Part shown: positions 1 to 7,956 of the stretch, piece after piece
How the letters are laid out: every line of letters starts with the position of its first letter
Position numbering within the stretch: position 1 is the stretch's first letter
Assembly: GCF_049723905.1 (NCBI RefSeq)
Contig: NZ_JBJKFD010000001.1
Coordinates: 682,001 to 746,000 of the forward strand
Length of the DNA stretch: 64,000 bases
Direction: 5' to 3'
DNA from: G963665185 sp049723905
GTDB taxonomy: Bacteria; Desulfobacterota; Desulfovibrionia; Desulfovibrionales; Desulfovibrionaceae
Made by a program: the position numbers and the translations under genes
Notes under the pieces: generated by a model
Database searches by the model: none
Told to the model about the DNA's origin: nothing
The model's input: only the letters and a program-made list of their open reading frames with translations

Positions 1-46
1 AGGCGGTCCATTGACCGCTTTGTTTTTTTTGGGGAGCACTTGCATA

Positions 47-844
47 ATGAATAAAGATCTAGGGCACCTGCAGCGGGAACTGAATCGTGTAATTGAACAG
101 GCCGGACAAATGATCATTTCGGCAGCCGGTGAATCCAAAAACATCCGCAAAAAGGGCCGTATAGACCTCGTCACGGAAACAGATCTCGCAGTAGAGAATT
201 TTCTCAAGGAAAAACTTACAGCTCTGGAACCAGCCAGCCGTTTCCTTGCCGAAGAGACTGCTTCGGATGCAGAATTGCTGGATATGACCTGGATCATTGA
301 TCCTGTGGACGGCACAACAAATTTTGCCCACAGTCTTCCGTTTGTGGCCACCTCCGTGGCTTTGTGGCTGAACGGCGAGGTCGTCATGGGGACTGTCAAC
401 ACGCCGCTGTTGGGTGAACTGTTCACGGCCTGCAAGGGAGGGGGAGCGCATTGCAACGGCACTCCAATTCAGGTTTCCCCGATCGAGCGCATGGAAGACA
501 GCCTGGCAGCAACGGGATTTCCATATGCCACGGAGCTGTACCTGAAAAAAGTGTTGATTCAGATGGAAGCGATGCTGAAGGCCACACAGGGAATCCGGCG
601 CCCCGGCGCCGCAGCGATCGATATGGCCTATGTGGCATGCGGACGGTATGAAATGTTCTACGAATACGACTTGAAGCCTTGGGATACGGCCGCAGGCTGC
701 TTGCTTGTCGCTGAAGCAGGCGGACAAATCAGTAGGATGGACGGAAGTCCGTATTCTTTGGGCGCTAAAGATATCCTGGCCAGTAATAGCCGGTTGCACA
801 AACAGGCGGTAGACTTACTCCAAGGGGCTCTGACCAATATTTAA
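47..844 (+). CDS. suhB: Inositol monophosphatase family protein (SuhB-like)
   Basis: Mg-dependent phosphomonoesterase of the inositol monophosphatase fold, about 265 aa, the usual family length. The family metal-binding motifs are visible in order: LAEET, then WIIDPVDGTTNF, then PWDTAAG near the C-terminus. The ATG at 47 is preferred over the in-frame codon at 11 because GGGGAG lies at 31-36 and because the family starts just ahead of an N-terminal helix like LQRELNRVIEQAGQM. Likely cytosolic. SuhB proteins hydrolyse inositol-1-phosphate, but related members act on other sugar phosphates or 3'-phosphoadenosine-5'-phosphate, so the substrate is not settled by sequence alone. The next gene is on the opposite strand and converges on it. 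Confidence 0.85.
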   Translation: MNKDLGHLQRELNRVIEQAGQMIISAAGESKNIRKKGRIDLVTETDLAVENFLKEKLTALEPASRFLAEETASDAELLDMTWIIDPVDGTTNFAHSLPFVATSVALWLNGEVVMGTVNTPLLGELFTACKGGGAHCNGTPIQVSPIERMEDSLAATGFPYATELYLKKVLIQMEAMLKATQGIRRPGAAAIDMAYVACGRYEMFYEYDLKPWDTAAGCLLVAEAGGQISRMDGSPYSLGAKDILASNSRLHKQAVDLLQGALTNI

Positions 845-864
845 ATGGGACTGAAAAGATACAA

Positions 865-1458
865 TCAAAAGGAAGAGGCAGGGAAAACCACTCCCATGTC
901 CCATAAAAGAAGCAGGGAAGGGCTGAGCATCTCCCGGTAGTGCTCTACGAGGCTGCTGATTTCCTCATGGTCGAAAAAAAATCCGTTTTTTACAACCGGA
1001 TGTGAATGAATATGCTCCAGAGGAACCATACCTGTTGAAAAGACACTTATAAAAGCATTGCCCGTACTTGGCCCGGCCAGAGCCTGCCCTATGGGACGCA
1101 ACCCTTGCAGCGTTATACCCAGTTCCTGTGAAAGAGCAGCCAGAGCGGTCTCTTCGGCGGATTGCTCTGCACATATAGGGGCGGATGTGGAGACATCCCA
1201 CAAGGATTTTCCCCTCTTTTTCAATGCTTCTTTTTTTTGTAAGAAAATTTTGTTTTTTTCGTTGTAGACAAGAACTATAACCTGTCTATGATAAAGAGCC
1301 TGCCGCCGAACGTCTTCCAAAGGCATATACCCGACAGGTTTATCATGCTCGTCTACAACTTCGATAAGATGTTCCAAAAGTTCAGCTGCCGCTGCCTCCT
1401 GTTTATCCGAAGACGAATTGGAAGCTGGCTGATTCAATTTTTTACCGGCAATGGACAT
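865..1458 (-). CDS. Nudix-fold protein with degenerate Nudix box
   Basis: About 197 aa. The central part (VVDEHDKPVGYMPLEDV, then QVIVLVYNEKNKIFLQKK) resembles Nudix proteins of the isopentenyl-diphosphate isomerase-like branch. The box that should read G-x5-E-x7-R-E-U-x-E-E-x-G-U reads A-x5-Q-x7-AALSQELGI, so most metal-binding and catalytic acidic residues are replaced and only one Glu plus the closing Gly-Ile remain. The ATG at 1458 has AAGGAA about 10 nt upstream and is preferred to the GTG at 1491. The protein may be a binding protein or a weak hydrolase (inference). It diverges from the rimI-like gene and faces suhB. Confidence 0.7.
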   Translation of the reverse strand: MSIAGKKLNQPASNSSSDKQEAAAAELLEHLIEVVDEHDKPVGYMPLEDVRRQALYHRQVIVLVYNEKNKIFLQKKEALKKRGKSLWDVSTSAPICAEQSAEETALAALSQELGITLQGLRPIGQALAGPSTGNAFISVFSTGMVPLEHIHSHPVVKNGFFFDHEEISSLVEHYREMLSPSLLLLWDMGVVFPASSF

Positions 1459-1508
1459 AAGGCCATGTTCCTTAATAGGGACTGATAACACATTGGAGTT
1501 TAGTACCC

Positions 1509-1985
1509 TTGAACAGCACGTCGGTCAAAGATGAACCGTTCAGCCCGCCATGCAAGCTGAATGAAAACGACATGCAGGATGTGGCTGACCTGGAAAAGGT
1601 CTGCTTTACTTTTCCCTGGACCGAAGAACAGCTGAGGGTAGGGGTACGTGAACAGGTTGTGCATGTGCTGGGAATATGGAAAAATAAAAGACTGATAGCT
1701 TACTGCTCATTTTATATTGCGGCGGAACAGGCAGATATCGTGAATATCGCTGTGTTGCCCGAATTTCGAAGGAAAGGGCTGGGGAATAACCTCCTCAAAG
1801 GGGTTCTTCAATATGCGGCCCGGATCGGCATAGAACGAATGTTTCTGGAAGTTCGTGAATCCAACGATGCAGCCCGAACCCTCTATCGATCCAATGGATT
1901 CACGCAAGTAGGGCTGAGAGCAAAATATTATCCGGACAATGGAGAAGATGCTCTGGTTATGGCCCTTGATCTTTCCACGCATTAA
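1509..1985 (+). CDS. rimI: GNAT-family N-acetyltransferase, RimI-like
   Basis: 158 aa with the GNAT fold: acceptor-side N-terminus (DLEKVCFTFPWTEEQL, close to RimI), acetyl-CoA pyrophosphate-binding motif (VLPEFRRKGLGNNLL, of the R/Q-x-x-G-x-G type), then EVRESNDAARTLYRSNGF, a stretch typical of RimI-type ribosomal protein S18 N-terminal acetyltransferases. The start is a TTG at 1509 with GGAG about 10 nt upstream; the first internal Met would remove part of the conserved N-terminus. It precedes pgk by about 30 nt and is likely cotranscribed with the glycolytic genes. The substrate is inferred from family only. Confidence 0.8.
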   Translation: MNSTSVKDEPFSPPCKLNENDMQDVADLEKVCFTFPWTEEQLRVGVREQVVHVLGIWKNKRLIAYCSFYIAAEQADIVNIAVLPEFRRKGLGNNLLKGVLQYAARIGIERMFLEVRESNDAARTLYRSNGFTQVGLRAKYYPDNGEDALVMALDLSTH

Positions 1986-2018
1986 AAACGGGGTTTCCCG
2001 AAACAGGGAGAAAAGACA

Positions 2019-3200
2019 ATGAAGTTTATTGACGACATTGACGTATCTGGCAAGCGACTGTTTATGCGTATGGACTATAACGTACCGGTAAAAAATGGAG
2101 TTATCCAGGACGAGACTCGAATAGTCCAGAGTCTGCCGACTCTTCGGCACGCACTTGATAACGGCGCAAGCCTCGTTTTGTCCTCGCATTTGGGAAAACC
2201 CAAGGGCAAAGTCGTTCCCGAGTTGACACTCGCGCCTGTAGCCAAGAGGGTAGGGGAGCTTCTCGGTATGGATGTCCCCCTGGCTCCAGACTGCATTGGA
2301 GATGAGGTAATGAGCATGGTTACATCGCTCAAGGCTGGGCAGATAATCATGCTGGAAAACCTGCGATTTCACGAAGGGGAGACTGCGAACGATCCTGAAT
2401 TTGCCAAGGCCTTGGCAAAACTCGGAGACATCTATGTGGACGATGCCTTTGGACTGGCCCATAGGGCGCATGCTTCCAATGTTGGGGTGACCCAGTACGC
2501 ACAGATGTCGTGTGGAGGACTTTTGCTCAAGAAGGAATGGGAATTCCTGGGCAAGGCGCTGCATAACCCGGAGCGACCTTATATAGCTGTTTCCGGCGGC
2601 TCCAAAGTATCCACGAAAATGGGTATTCTCAAATCCCTGATCAAACATGTAGACGCCATGATCATCGGGGGGGCCATGGCAAACACCTTTTTGTTGGCTC
2701 AGGGTTTTAACCCCGGGGGCTCCCTGGTCGAGCGCGACCACTTGGACGACGCCAAAGAGGTACTCAAGTTGGCGGAAGAAAAAGGGGTAACCCTCCATTT
2801 GCCAATGGATTTTATTCTTGGAAAGGGAATCGAGGACTCCACACCGTCCGGCACCTGCGATGCCGGAGATATTCCGGATGACCAGATGGCCCTGGATGTA
2901 GGCCCTAAGACAGTGGAGAGTTTTACTCAAGCCCTTGCCGGAGTAAAAACAGTCCTTTGGAACGGACCTGTTGGAGTATTTGAGAACCCAGCTTTTGCAG
3001 CCGGGTCTAAAGCTCTGGCCAAATGCATTGCAGGACTCGACGCCCTGACCATTGTTGGAGGCGGCGATACCGATGCACTTATTCACAGCGAGCATATGGC
3101 TGACCAATTCGACTTTATTTCTACTGGTGGAGGGTCTTTCCTCGAATTTATGGAGGGCGCGGACCTACCTGCATTCAAAGCTCTTAAGGAGGCATGCTAA
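2019..3200 (+). CDS. pgk: Phosphoglycerate kinase
   Basis: Reversible transfer of phosphate from 1,3-bisphosphoglycerate to ADP in glycolysis/gluconeogenesis. 393 aa, the normal length. Family signatures are visible: RMDYNVPVKNG at the N-terminus, SSHLGKPKG, the substrate-binding region ENLRFHEGE, VDDAFGLAHRAHAS, the hinge region LWNGPVGVFE, and the C-terminal nucleotide loop GGGDTDALI / STGGGSFLEF. A purine-rich stretch (AGGGAGAAAAG) precedes the ATG. It is followed almost without gap by tpiA, so the two are a translationally close pair. Confidence 0.97.
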   Translation: MKFIDDIDVSGKRLFMRMDYNVPVKNGVIQDETRIVQSLPTLRHALDNGASLVLSSHLGKPKGKVVPELTLAPVAKRVGELLGMDVPLAPDCIGDEVMSMVTSLKAGQIIMLENLRFHEGETANDPEFAKALAKLGDIYVDDAFGLAHRAHASNVGVTQYAQMSCGGLLLKKEWEFLGKALHNPERPYIAVSGGSKVSTKMGILKSLIKHVDAMIIGGAMANTFLLAQGFNPGGSLVERDHLDDAKEVLKLAEEKGVTLHLPMDFILGKGIEDSTPSGTCDAGDIPDDQMALDVGPKTVESFTQALAGVKTVLWNGPVGVFENPAFAAGSKALAKCIAGLDALTIVGGGDTDALIHSEHMADQFDFISTGGGSFLEFMEGADLPAFKALKEAC

Positions 3201-3202
3201 TC

Positions 3203-3955
3203 ATGAAAAAGCTTATGGCCGCCAACTGGAAGATGTTCAAAACTCGTGCTCAGGCCCAACAAACAGCTAATGAGCTGTTAGGGCTTATTGATGGTAAACT
3301 TCCTTCCGACAGGGAAGTGCTCATATTCCCGCCGTTCACAGCTTTGAGCGAAGTCGCCGAAGCAATGCGCGGTAAACAGGGGTGTGCTTTCGGAGCTCAA
3401 AATTTTTACCCCCGTGAGGATGGCGCTTTCACAGGTGAGATTTCCCCCGCCATGCTGAAAGATGCCGGGTGCACCTGGGCTCTGGCTGGGCATTCCGAAC
3501 GTCGTTGGGTCTTTGGCGAGGATGATGCCTTGGTTGGTGAAAAAGTCGCTTATGGACTCAACCAGGGACTTCGCATGATCTTGTGCATCGGAGAAAAAAT
3601 TGAAGAGCGCAAAGCCGGAAAACTGTCTCAGGTAATTGCCGAGCAGCTTCAAAAGGGACTTGCTGGGATAAAGGATATCACTCCCGGTGACCTTGCCATT
3701 GCTTATGAGCCTGTCTGGGCCATTGGAACCGGTGAAGTTGCCGGCCCTGATGAAATTTTAGATGCACATGCCTGTGTTCGCAAGGAACTTGCTGAAATAC
3801 TTGGAGATACAGCCATGGAAACCCCCATTTTATATGGGGGAAGTGTCAAGCCGGACAATGCTTCCGCAATAATTGCGCTTGACAATGTGGACGGAGTGTT
3901 GGTAGGTGGCGCAAGCTTGTTGGCTGAGAGCTTCAGCCGCATTGTTTTAGCATAA
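3203..3955 (+). CDS. tpiA: Triose-phosphate isomerase
   Basis: Interconverts dihydroxyacetone phosphate and glyceraldehyde-3-phosphate. About 250 aa. Visible hallmarks: N-terminal AANWKM with the catalytic Lys, GHSERR with the electrophilic His, and AYEPVWAIGTG with the catalytic Glu and the flexible loop 6. The ATG at 3203 is preferred to that at 3194 because AAGGAGG at 3186-3192 gives a normal 10-nt spacing only for 3203; this SD lies inside the last codons of pgk, so translation is probably coupled. Confidence 0.97.
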   Translation: MKKLMAANWKMFKTRAQAQQTANELLGLIDGKLPSDREVLIFPPFTALSEVAEAMRGKQGCAFGAQNFYPREDGAFTGEISPAMLKDAGCTWALAGHSERRWVFGEDDALVGEKVAYGLNQGLRMILCIGEKIEERKAGKLSQVIAEQLQKGLAGIKDITPGDLAIAYEPVWAIGTGEVAGPDEILDAHACVRKELAEILGDTAMETPILYGGSVKPDNASAIIALDNVDGVLVGGASLLAESFSRIVLA

Positions 3956-3983
3956 TTGCATTCTCTACACAGGACATAGTATT

Positions 3984-4343
3984 TTGGACGGACTTGTACT
4001 TACCATACACATCATTGCTTGCCTCATTCTTATTGTGGTCGTTCTCCTGCAGAGCGGCAAAGAAGGAATGGGAGTCATTTTCGGCGGCGGTGGCGGTTCC
4101 GTTTTCGGTAGTTCCGGAGCGGGTGGCCTGCTTGTGAAAGTGACGACGGTGGTCGCGATAATTTTTCTCGCAACATCCTTGACATACAACAAGCTTACAG
4201 GTACTAAAGCCGTCTCGTCGGGATCGATCATGAGCGACGTTAAAGCCGTCGAAGAGATCGAAGCTGACAAGAAGGAAGATACCGCCAAGCCTAAGGTCCT
4301 TTTTGAGGATGCCGGACAACCTGCGAGTAACTCTTCGAACTAG
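3984..4343 (+). CDS. secG: Protein translocase subunit SecG
   Basis: Small subunit of the SecYEG translocon in the inner membrane. 119 aa with two transmembrane helices (about residues 3-20 and 50-70) separated by the Gly-rich loop VIFGGGGGSVFGSSGAGG that characterises SecG. A charged C-terminal tail follows. The start is a TTG at 3984. Location directly downstream of tpiA and before tRNA-Leu is a common bacterial arrangement (tpiA-secG-tRNA-Leu), which supports the assignment. Confidence 0.93.
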   Translation: MDGLVLTIHIIACLILIVVVLLQSGKEGMGVIFGGGGGSVFGSSGAGGLLVKVTTVVAIIFLATSLTYNKLTGTKAVSSGSIMSDVKAVEEIEADKKEDTAKPKVLFEDAGQPASNSSN

Positions 4344-4362
4344 CCTTCATTGAAACAATACT

Positions 4363-4448
4363 GCGGAAGTGGTGGAACTGGTAGACACGCTATCTTGAGG
4401 GGGTAGTGGCCAAAAGCCGTGGGGGTTCGAGTCCCCCCTTCCGCACCA
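4363..4448 (+). tRNA. tRNA-Leu (GAG anticodon)
   Basis: A class II tRNA of 86 nt with a long variable arm. Acceptor stem GCGGAAG pairs with CTTCCGC ahead of encoded A-CCA. Anticodon arm CTATC-TTGAGGG-GGTAG gives anticodon GAG at 4397-4399. The T arm contains GGGGG-TTCGAGT-CCCCC. It follows secG and is followed by a terminator. Confidence 0.96.
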
Positions 4449-4458
4449 TGAACACAAA

Positions 4459-4489
4459 AGCCCAGTCTCAAATGACTGGGCTTTTTTTT
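4459..4489 (+). terminator. Intrinsic terminator after tRNA-Leu
   Basis: Perfect 9-bp stem AGCCCAGTC / GACTGGGCT (4459-4467 with 4474-4482), 6-nt loop, then a run of eight T. It closes the pgk-tpiA-secG-tRNA-Leu unit. Confidence 0.9.
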
Positions 4490-5414
4490 ATGCGACCTCA
4501 TGTCAAAGACTTCCGTCCTTGTTGAATTCTGTCTTTTCATAGGGAGCGCTGCGTCTTCCACCTTTCGGTGTAATTATTATACATTCCTTTTTTTCGTGCT
4601 CTGCGGCATCAAGCGAATAGAGCCATCATTTTATTCGTAAGCGTTGCGACCCAAAACTCGACCTGTCATGCACCTCTGACAAACTGAACTTCCAGCCACT
4701 AACCGCGCAGATCGCATCTTGCAGCTATGTTGCCCCAAAAACTCCGTCACCATTCATTGTCCAACAACCGAGCTTTGTTCAGGCCGCGTTGCCGGATCAC
4801 TGGCGCAGCACATATGGGCTGCTAGCTGTGATGTTGGATTCGTTCTGGTAGAAAGACCTCTACCTACTCCTTTCCTCCAGAAACAGCCCCATAGAAGCAA
4901 TGTATTTTGTTTTGTCTTGTCCCTTTGAGAATTCGCCGTAACAAATGCGTTGTTGATCCACCCAAAAAACGACGTGTCCGGCAACTTGAGGTACTCGAGG
5001 CTGCCTGTTTTGAGACGATCTATTTTGTTTGTTGGGGGAGAAGGACGGGGGCTACGACTTGGGGCAGCCGCGCTTCCCTTGATGCCAACGGTTTACAGAC
5101 TGCTCACCAGCCCGAATCCGTGACCGGAGTCATGGCAAGCCGTGCCGATTTCGATGGGAAGTGAGGAAATGTTAGTGTCTCAGGACAACCTCAGTAGACA
5201 GGATCTGTACAGTTTGAGCATGTCGTCTCAGCAAATTGATTGTATTGGGATACTAGTTATATATGCCCTATTTCGAGTTTCATGTTTTACTGATACGTGT
5301 ACGAGTTGAGCCTAGGAATGCCCACATATTGGTTTTATGTAAGGCACGTACTCCGAGACAAATAAACGCCTGCTGGTTTTGAATGCCTTTCTGGCCGAAA
5401 CCACAAGCAATAGG
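4490..5414. other. Long region with no recognisable gene
   Basis: About 925 nt between the tRNA-Leu terminator and the promoter of the flgM-like gene. Open frames of 60-95 codons exist on both strands, but none has a good ribosome-binding site together with a recognisable protein. Translations are rich in Cys, Trp and Arg, typical of non-coding sequence. It may be decayed genes or an old insertion downstream of a tRNA; no integrase or attachment repeat was seen. Confidence 0.6.
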
Positions 5415-5442
5415 TAAAGTTTTTTTCCCGTACCGTCGATAA
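5415..5442 (+). promoter_or_regulatory. Sigma-28 (FliA)-like promoter
   Basis: TAAAGTTT at 5415-5422, a 12-nt spacer, then GTCGATAA at 5435-5442. The enterobacterial FliA consensus is TAAAGTTT-N11-GCCGATAA, so this has one base mismatch and one extra spacer base. It sits 21 nt upstream of the ATG of the FlgM-like gene, leaving room for a short leader with the strong SD. Control of flgM by the sigma factor that FlgM inhibits is known in other flagellated bacteria. Confidence 0.7.
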
Positions 5443-5463
5443 AGGGGATAGGAGAAGGAGCCA

Positions 5464-5655
5464 ATGAATAAATCCGCTACCCATACCAGTGACGATTCGG
5501 ATAATGCGACAAGCATTGCTGAACGAGCTGAAAAAATAGCCTCTCTCAAAGAACGGGTACGCAAGGGGACTTATGTACTGCGTACCGAAATTATTATTGA
5601 TGAAATTTTATCTGAGGGACTTCTTGGACATAAGCAGGATGTGAAAGAGGAGTAA
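5464..5655 (+). CDS. flgM: FlgM-like anti-sigma-28 factor
   Basis: 63 aa. The C-terminal half, AERAEKIASLKERVRKGTY followed by VLRTEIIIDEILSEGLL, matches the FlgM pattern (R-A-E-K-I-x-x-L-K-x-x-V-x-x-G-T-Y then a helix with I-A-x-x-L/I-L) that binds FliA. The N-terminus is polar and probably disordered, as in FlgM. FlgM holds sigma-28 inactive until the flagellar hook is complete and FlgM is exported. AGGAGAAGGAG lies just before the ATG. A sigma-28-like promoter is directly upstream. No flagellar structural gene lies in this window, so it is an isolated copy here. Identity is inferred from a short motif. Confidence 0.7.
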   Translation: MNKSATHTSDDSDNATSIAERAEKIASLKERVRKGTYVLRTEIIIDEILSEGLLGHKQDVKEE

Positions 5656-6218
5656 GGCATATATAAACAGGCCGTAATCAGATTTGCCGGAGACTTTGAT
5701 GGCGACTCGTTCAACCTGCAGCTGTCAAATACAAATCGATTTTCAACTCAATTCACGAGGTTAGCCTGCCCCTCAACAATCTCAGAAAGTTTGATATTTC
5801 ACCGTCTTCCTACCTCTCTGCCCAATAAAAATTCTCCGTGGCTACGGCCCTGGAGTGCCGCTCTGAATGCTTTCCCCGCCAAAAATACAAAGCACCTAGA
5901 CGACAGCAGCTCTGACTATCTGTTGAAATCATCTTGGACAGTCTCTTGTTAGCGTCCATGTTGGACTCTTTACATTTGTCCAGATAAGCAAAACATGCGC
6001 ATTGATCACTATGGAATATCCAACCAGCAATCTTGATAGCGGGCAATTCATGAGTACCAAGGATTTTTAGGATCTTGGGGCTATCCTGTCGACTCAATCA
6101 AACAAAGCAGAAGAGGGAAGCAGTTGATTTTCCACAAAGTTCTTTTTCCAATTGGTACCACTCAAATAACAGGATTTGTCGGGCAAACCAATCGGAAGAG
6201 TTGAAATCACAAAAAGAA
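5656..6218. other. Non-coding region between flgM-like gene and lysA terminator
   Basis: About 560 nt. No open frame with a credible start and recognisable product, no RNA gene and no clear repeat was seen. It separates a rightward gene from the 3' end of a long leftward operon. Confidence 0.6.
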
Positions 6219-6247
6219 AAAAGCCCCCGCACAGGGCAGGGGCTTTT
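6219..6247 (-). terminator. Intrinsic terminator after lysA
   Basis: Stem AAAAGCCCC / GGGGCTTTT (6219-6227 with 6239-6247). Read on the minus strand it is followed by a T-rich tract (TTCTTTTTG), consistent with ending the leftward lysA operon. Confidence 0.85.
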
Positions 6248-6275
6248 AGAACAATAAAAAAACTGACCGAACTAT

Positions 6276-7520
6276 TTAAAAAAGTTCTTCCAGCTGAGTC
6301 AGATCCTCATAGGTTTCACGCTTTCTCACAAGTTTTGCATTGGAACCGTCAACCATCACTTCCGCAGCTCTTGGCCTCGCATTATATTGCGACGCCATGG
6401 TAAAGCCGTATGCCCCGGCAGAAAACGCAACAAGATATTCCCCGTGTTCAACCGCTGGAATTTCCCTGTCCCTGGCGAGAAAATCGGTCGATTCGCAGAT
6501 ACCCCCGACAACATCTACGGAAAGGGGAGCACGTCCCTGTTCAACGACCTCTTCAATGCGGTGAAAAGAACCATAGAGGGCAGGGCGTACAAGGTCGTTC
6601 ATGGCAGCATCAACGATGACAAAATGCTTCAGCTCTGTCTTCTTGTTGTAGAGAACCTTAAACACCAAAATGCCCGCATTCCCTGCAATTACACGCCCCG
6701 GCTCCAAAATCAGGGTCAAAGGAAGCCCGGCCAGTTTTTCTTTGAGTGCCTTGCCGAATTCGGCGGGATGAGGTGGTTCTTCCTCGTCATAGGTAATGCC
6801 CAAACCGCCACCCAGGTCCAGGTATTTGATATTTATGCCTTCATCCTGAAGATTTTTATAAAAGGCGAGCAGTTTGTCCAATGCCTCCAGGAAGGGATCC
6901 AAAGAGGTCAGCTGCGAACCAATGTGGCAATCGATTCCAGTAGGAACAAGGGCTGCATGTTCATGTGCATAACGATAGGCTTCCAGACTTTTTTTCAAAT
7001 CCAAGCCAAACTTGTTTTTCTTCATCCCGGTAGAGATGTAGGGGTGGGTATGGGGGTCCACGTCGGGATTTATACGAACGGCAACGTTGGCGACTTTCCC
7101 GCAATCCTGGGCCACCCGACCAATGGAATGCATTTCTTCCAAAGACTCTACATTGAACTGCAATATCCCGGCATCTAGGGCCCGACGAATATCTTCATCC
7201 GTTTTTCCTACCCCGGAGAACACAATGCGCTCGCCGGGAATGCCCGCTTTAAGTGCCCTGTACAGTTCTCCGCCGGAAACGATATCGACTCCCGCGCCCA
7301 TCTCGCCCAACAATTTGAGAATACTCAGGTTGCCATTTGCCTTGACCGAGTAGCAGGTCAGATGATTCATGCCGTCAAAAGCTGAATCAAAGGCATCAAA
7401 ATGTCTGCGGAATGTGGCAGCACTATAAACGTACAATGGAGTGCCATATTCCTGTGCAAGCTTTTCTACGTCGACTTCTTCGGCCATTAACCGGCCGTTT
7501 TTACGTATAAAATGGTTCAT
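6276..7520 (-). CDS. lysA: Diaminopimelate decarboxylase
   Basis: Last step of lysine synthesis: decarboxylation of meso-diaminopimelate. 414 aa, PLP-dependent fold III (alanine racemase-like barrel). Visible: CYSVKANGN with the PLP-binding Lys, the phosphate-binding DLGGGLGI, EPGRVIAGNAG, and the GICESTDFLARD segment supplying a catalytic Cys and substrate contacts from the partner subunit. The ATG at 7520 has GGGAG at good spacing; a GTG one codon upstream is less likely. It follows the small lipoprotein gene by 16 nt. With dapL at 17.4 kb this indicates the LL-diaminopimelate aminotransferase route to lysine. Confidence 0.96.
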   Translation of the reverse strand: MNHFIRKNGRLMAEEVDVEKLAQEYGTPLYVYSAATFRRHFDAFDSAFDGMNHLTCYSVKANGNLSILKLLGEMGAGVDIVSGGELYRALKAGIPGERIVFSGVGKTDEDIRRALDAGILQFNVESLEEMHSIGRVAQDCGKVANVAVRINPDVDPHTHPYISTGMKKNKFGLDLKKSLEAYRYAHEHAALVPTGIDCHIGSQLTSLDPFLEALDKLLAFYKNLQDEGINIKYLDLGGGLGITYDEEEPPHPAEFGKALKEKLAGLPLTLILEPGRVIAGNAGILVFKVLYNKKTELKHFVIVDAAMNDLVRPALYGSFHRIEEVVEQGRAPLSVDVVGGICESTDFLARDREIPAVEHGEYLVAFSAGAYGFTMASQYNARPRAAEVMVDGSNAKLVRKRETYEDLTQLEELF

Positions 7521-7536
7521 CACTCACTCCCTTGCA

Positions 7537-7956
7537 TTACTGAAGCACCCCCGAATCGGCTGGGGGAAGTTTTTCCAAAGTATTGATTCCAAACAGACGA
7601 AACCTCAAAGGCTTCTCGGAATCAAGTCCGCAATAGCTGATCTGAACCGTGTCGCCAAGCATATGAACACGATCATCAAAGAGGGAGAATACAGCACGCC
7701 TTTCCGGCTGAAAAGGACAGGTGACACAGCCGTCCTGTTCAAGCAAAAGGGCAAAGTGGTCAAGGTTATCTGCATTCCCCTGAATGACGGCCTTAAGCAA
7801 CAGGCAGTCGTTTTCTCGGTCAAAACTTACTTTGACAAACGAAAAAGCGTCCTGTTCGCCCTGGGGTTCTGGCCAGCCTTTTACGCCGCATCCACTGGAA
7901 ACGACAAGAAAGACCCCCAACAAACATGCCCCAAGAAAAGGAACAATTTTTTTCAT
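7537..7956 (-). CDS. Small lipoprotein with LptM-like N-terminus
   Basis: 139 aa with a signal peptide ending in a lipobox (VVSSGC, lipidated Cys around residue 23), so it is predicted to be a periplasmic or outer-membrane lipoprotein. Directly after the Cys comes GVKGWPEP, reminiscent of the C-G-x-K-G-P-L-x-x-P start of LptM/YifL lipoproteins, which in enterobacteria also sit beside lysA. The remaining ~105 residues look like a small beta-rich domain that I do not recognise. Its ATG overlaps the mutS stop in an ATGA, so translation is coupled to mutS. An LptM-type role in LPS-translocon maturation is only a hypothesis. Confidence 0.7.
   Translation of the reverse strand: MKKIVPFLGACLLGVFLVVSSGCGVKGWPEPQGEQDAFSFVKVSFDRENDCLLLKAVIQGNADNLDHFALLLEQDGCVTCPFQPERRAVFSLFDDRVHMLGDTVQISYCGLDSEKPLRFRLFGINTLEKLPPADSGVLQ

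Noticed and set aside
1707..3107. 466-aa minus-strand frame opposite rimI and pgk
   Set aside because: Shadow of real genes on the other strand; its translation has no family resemblance.
4340..4561. 73-aa minus-strand frame containing AEGGTRTPTAFGHYPLKIACLP
   Set aside because: It is antisense to tRNA-Leu and its terminator; this is a well-known type of spurious annotation opposite tRNA genes.
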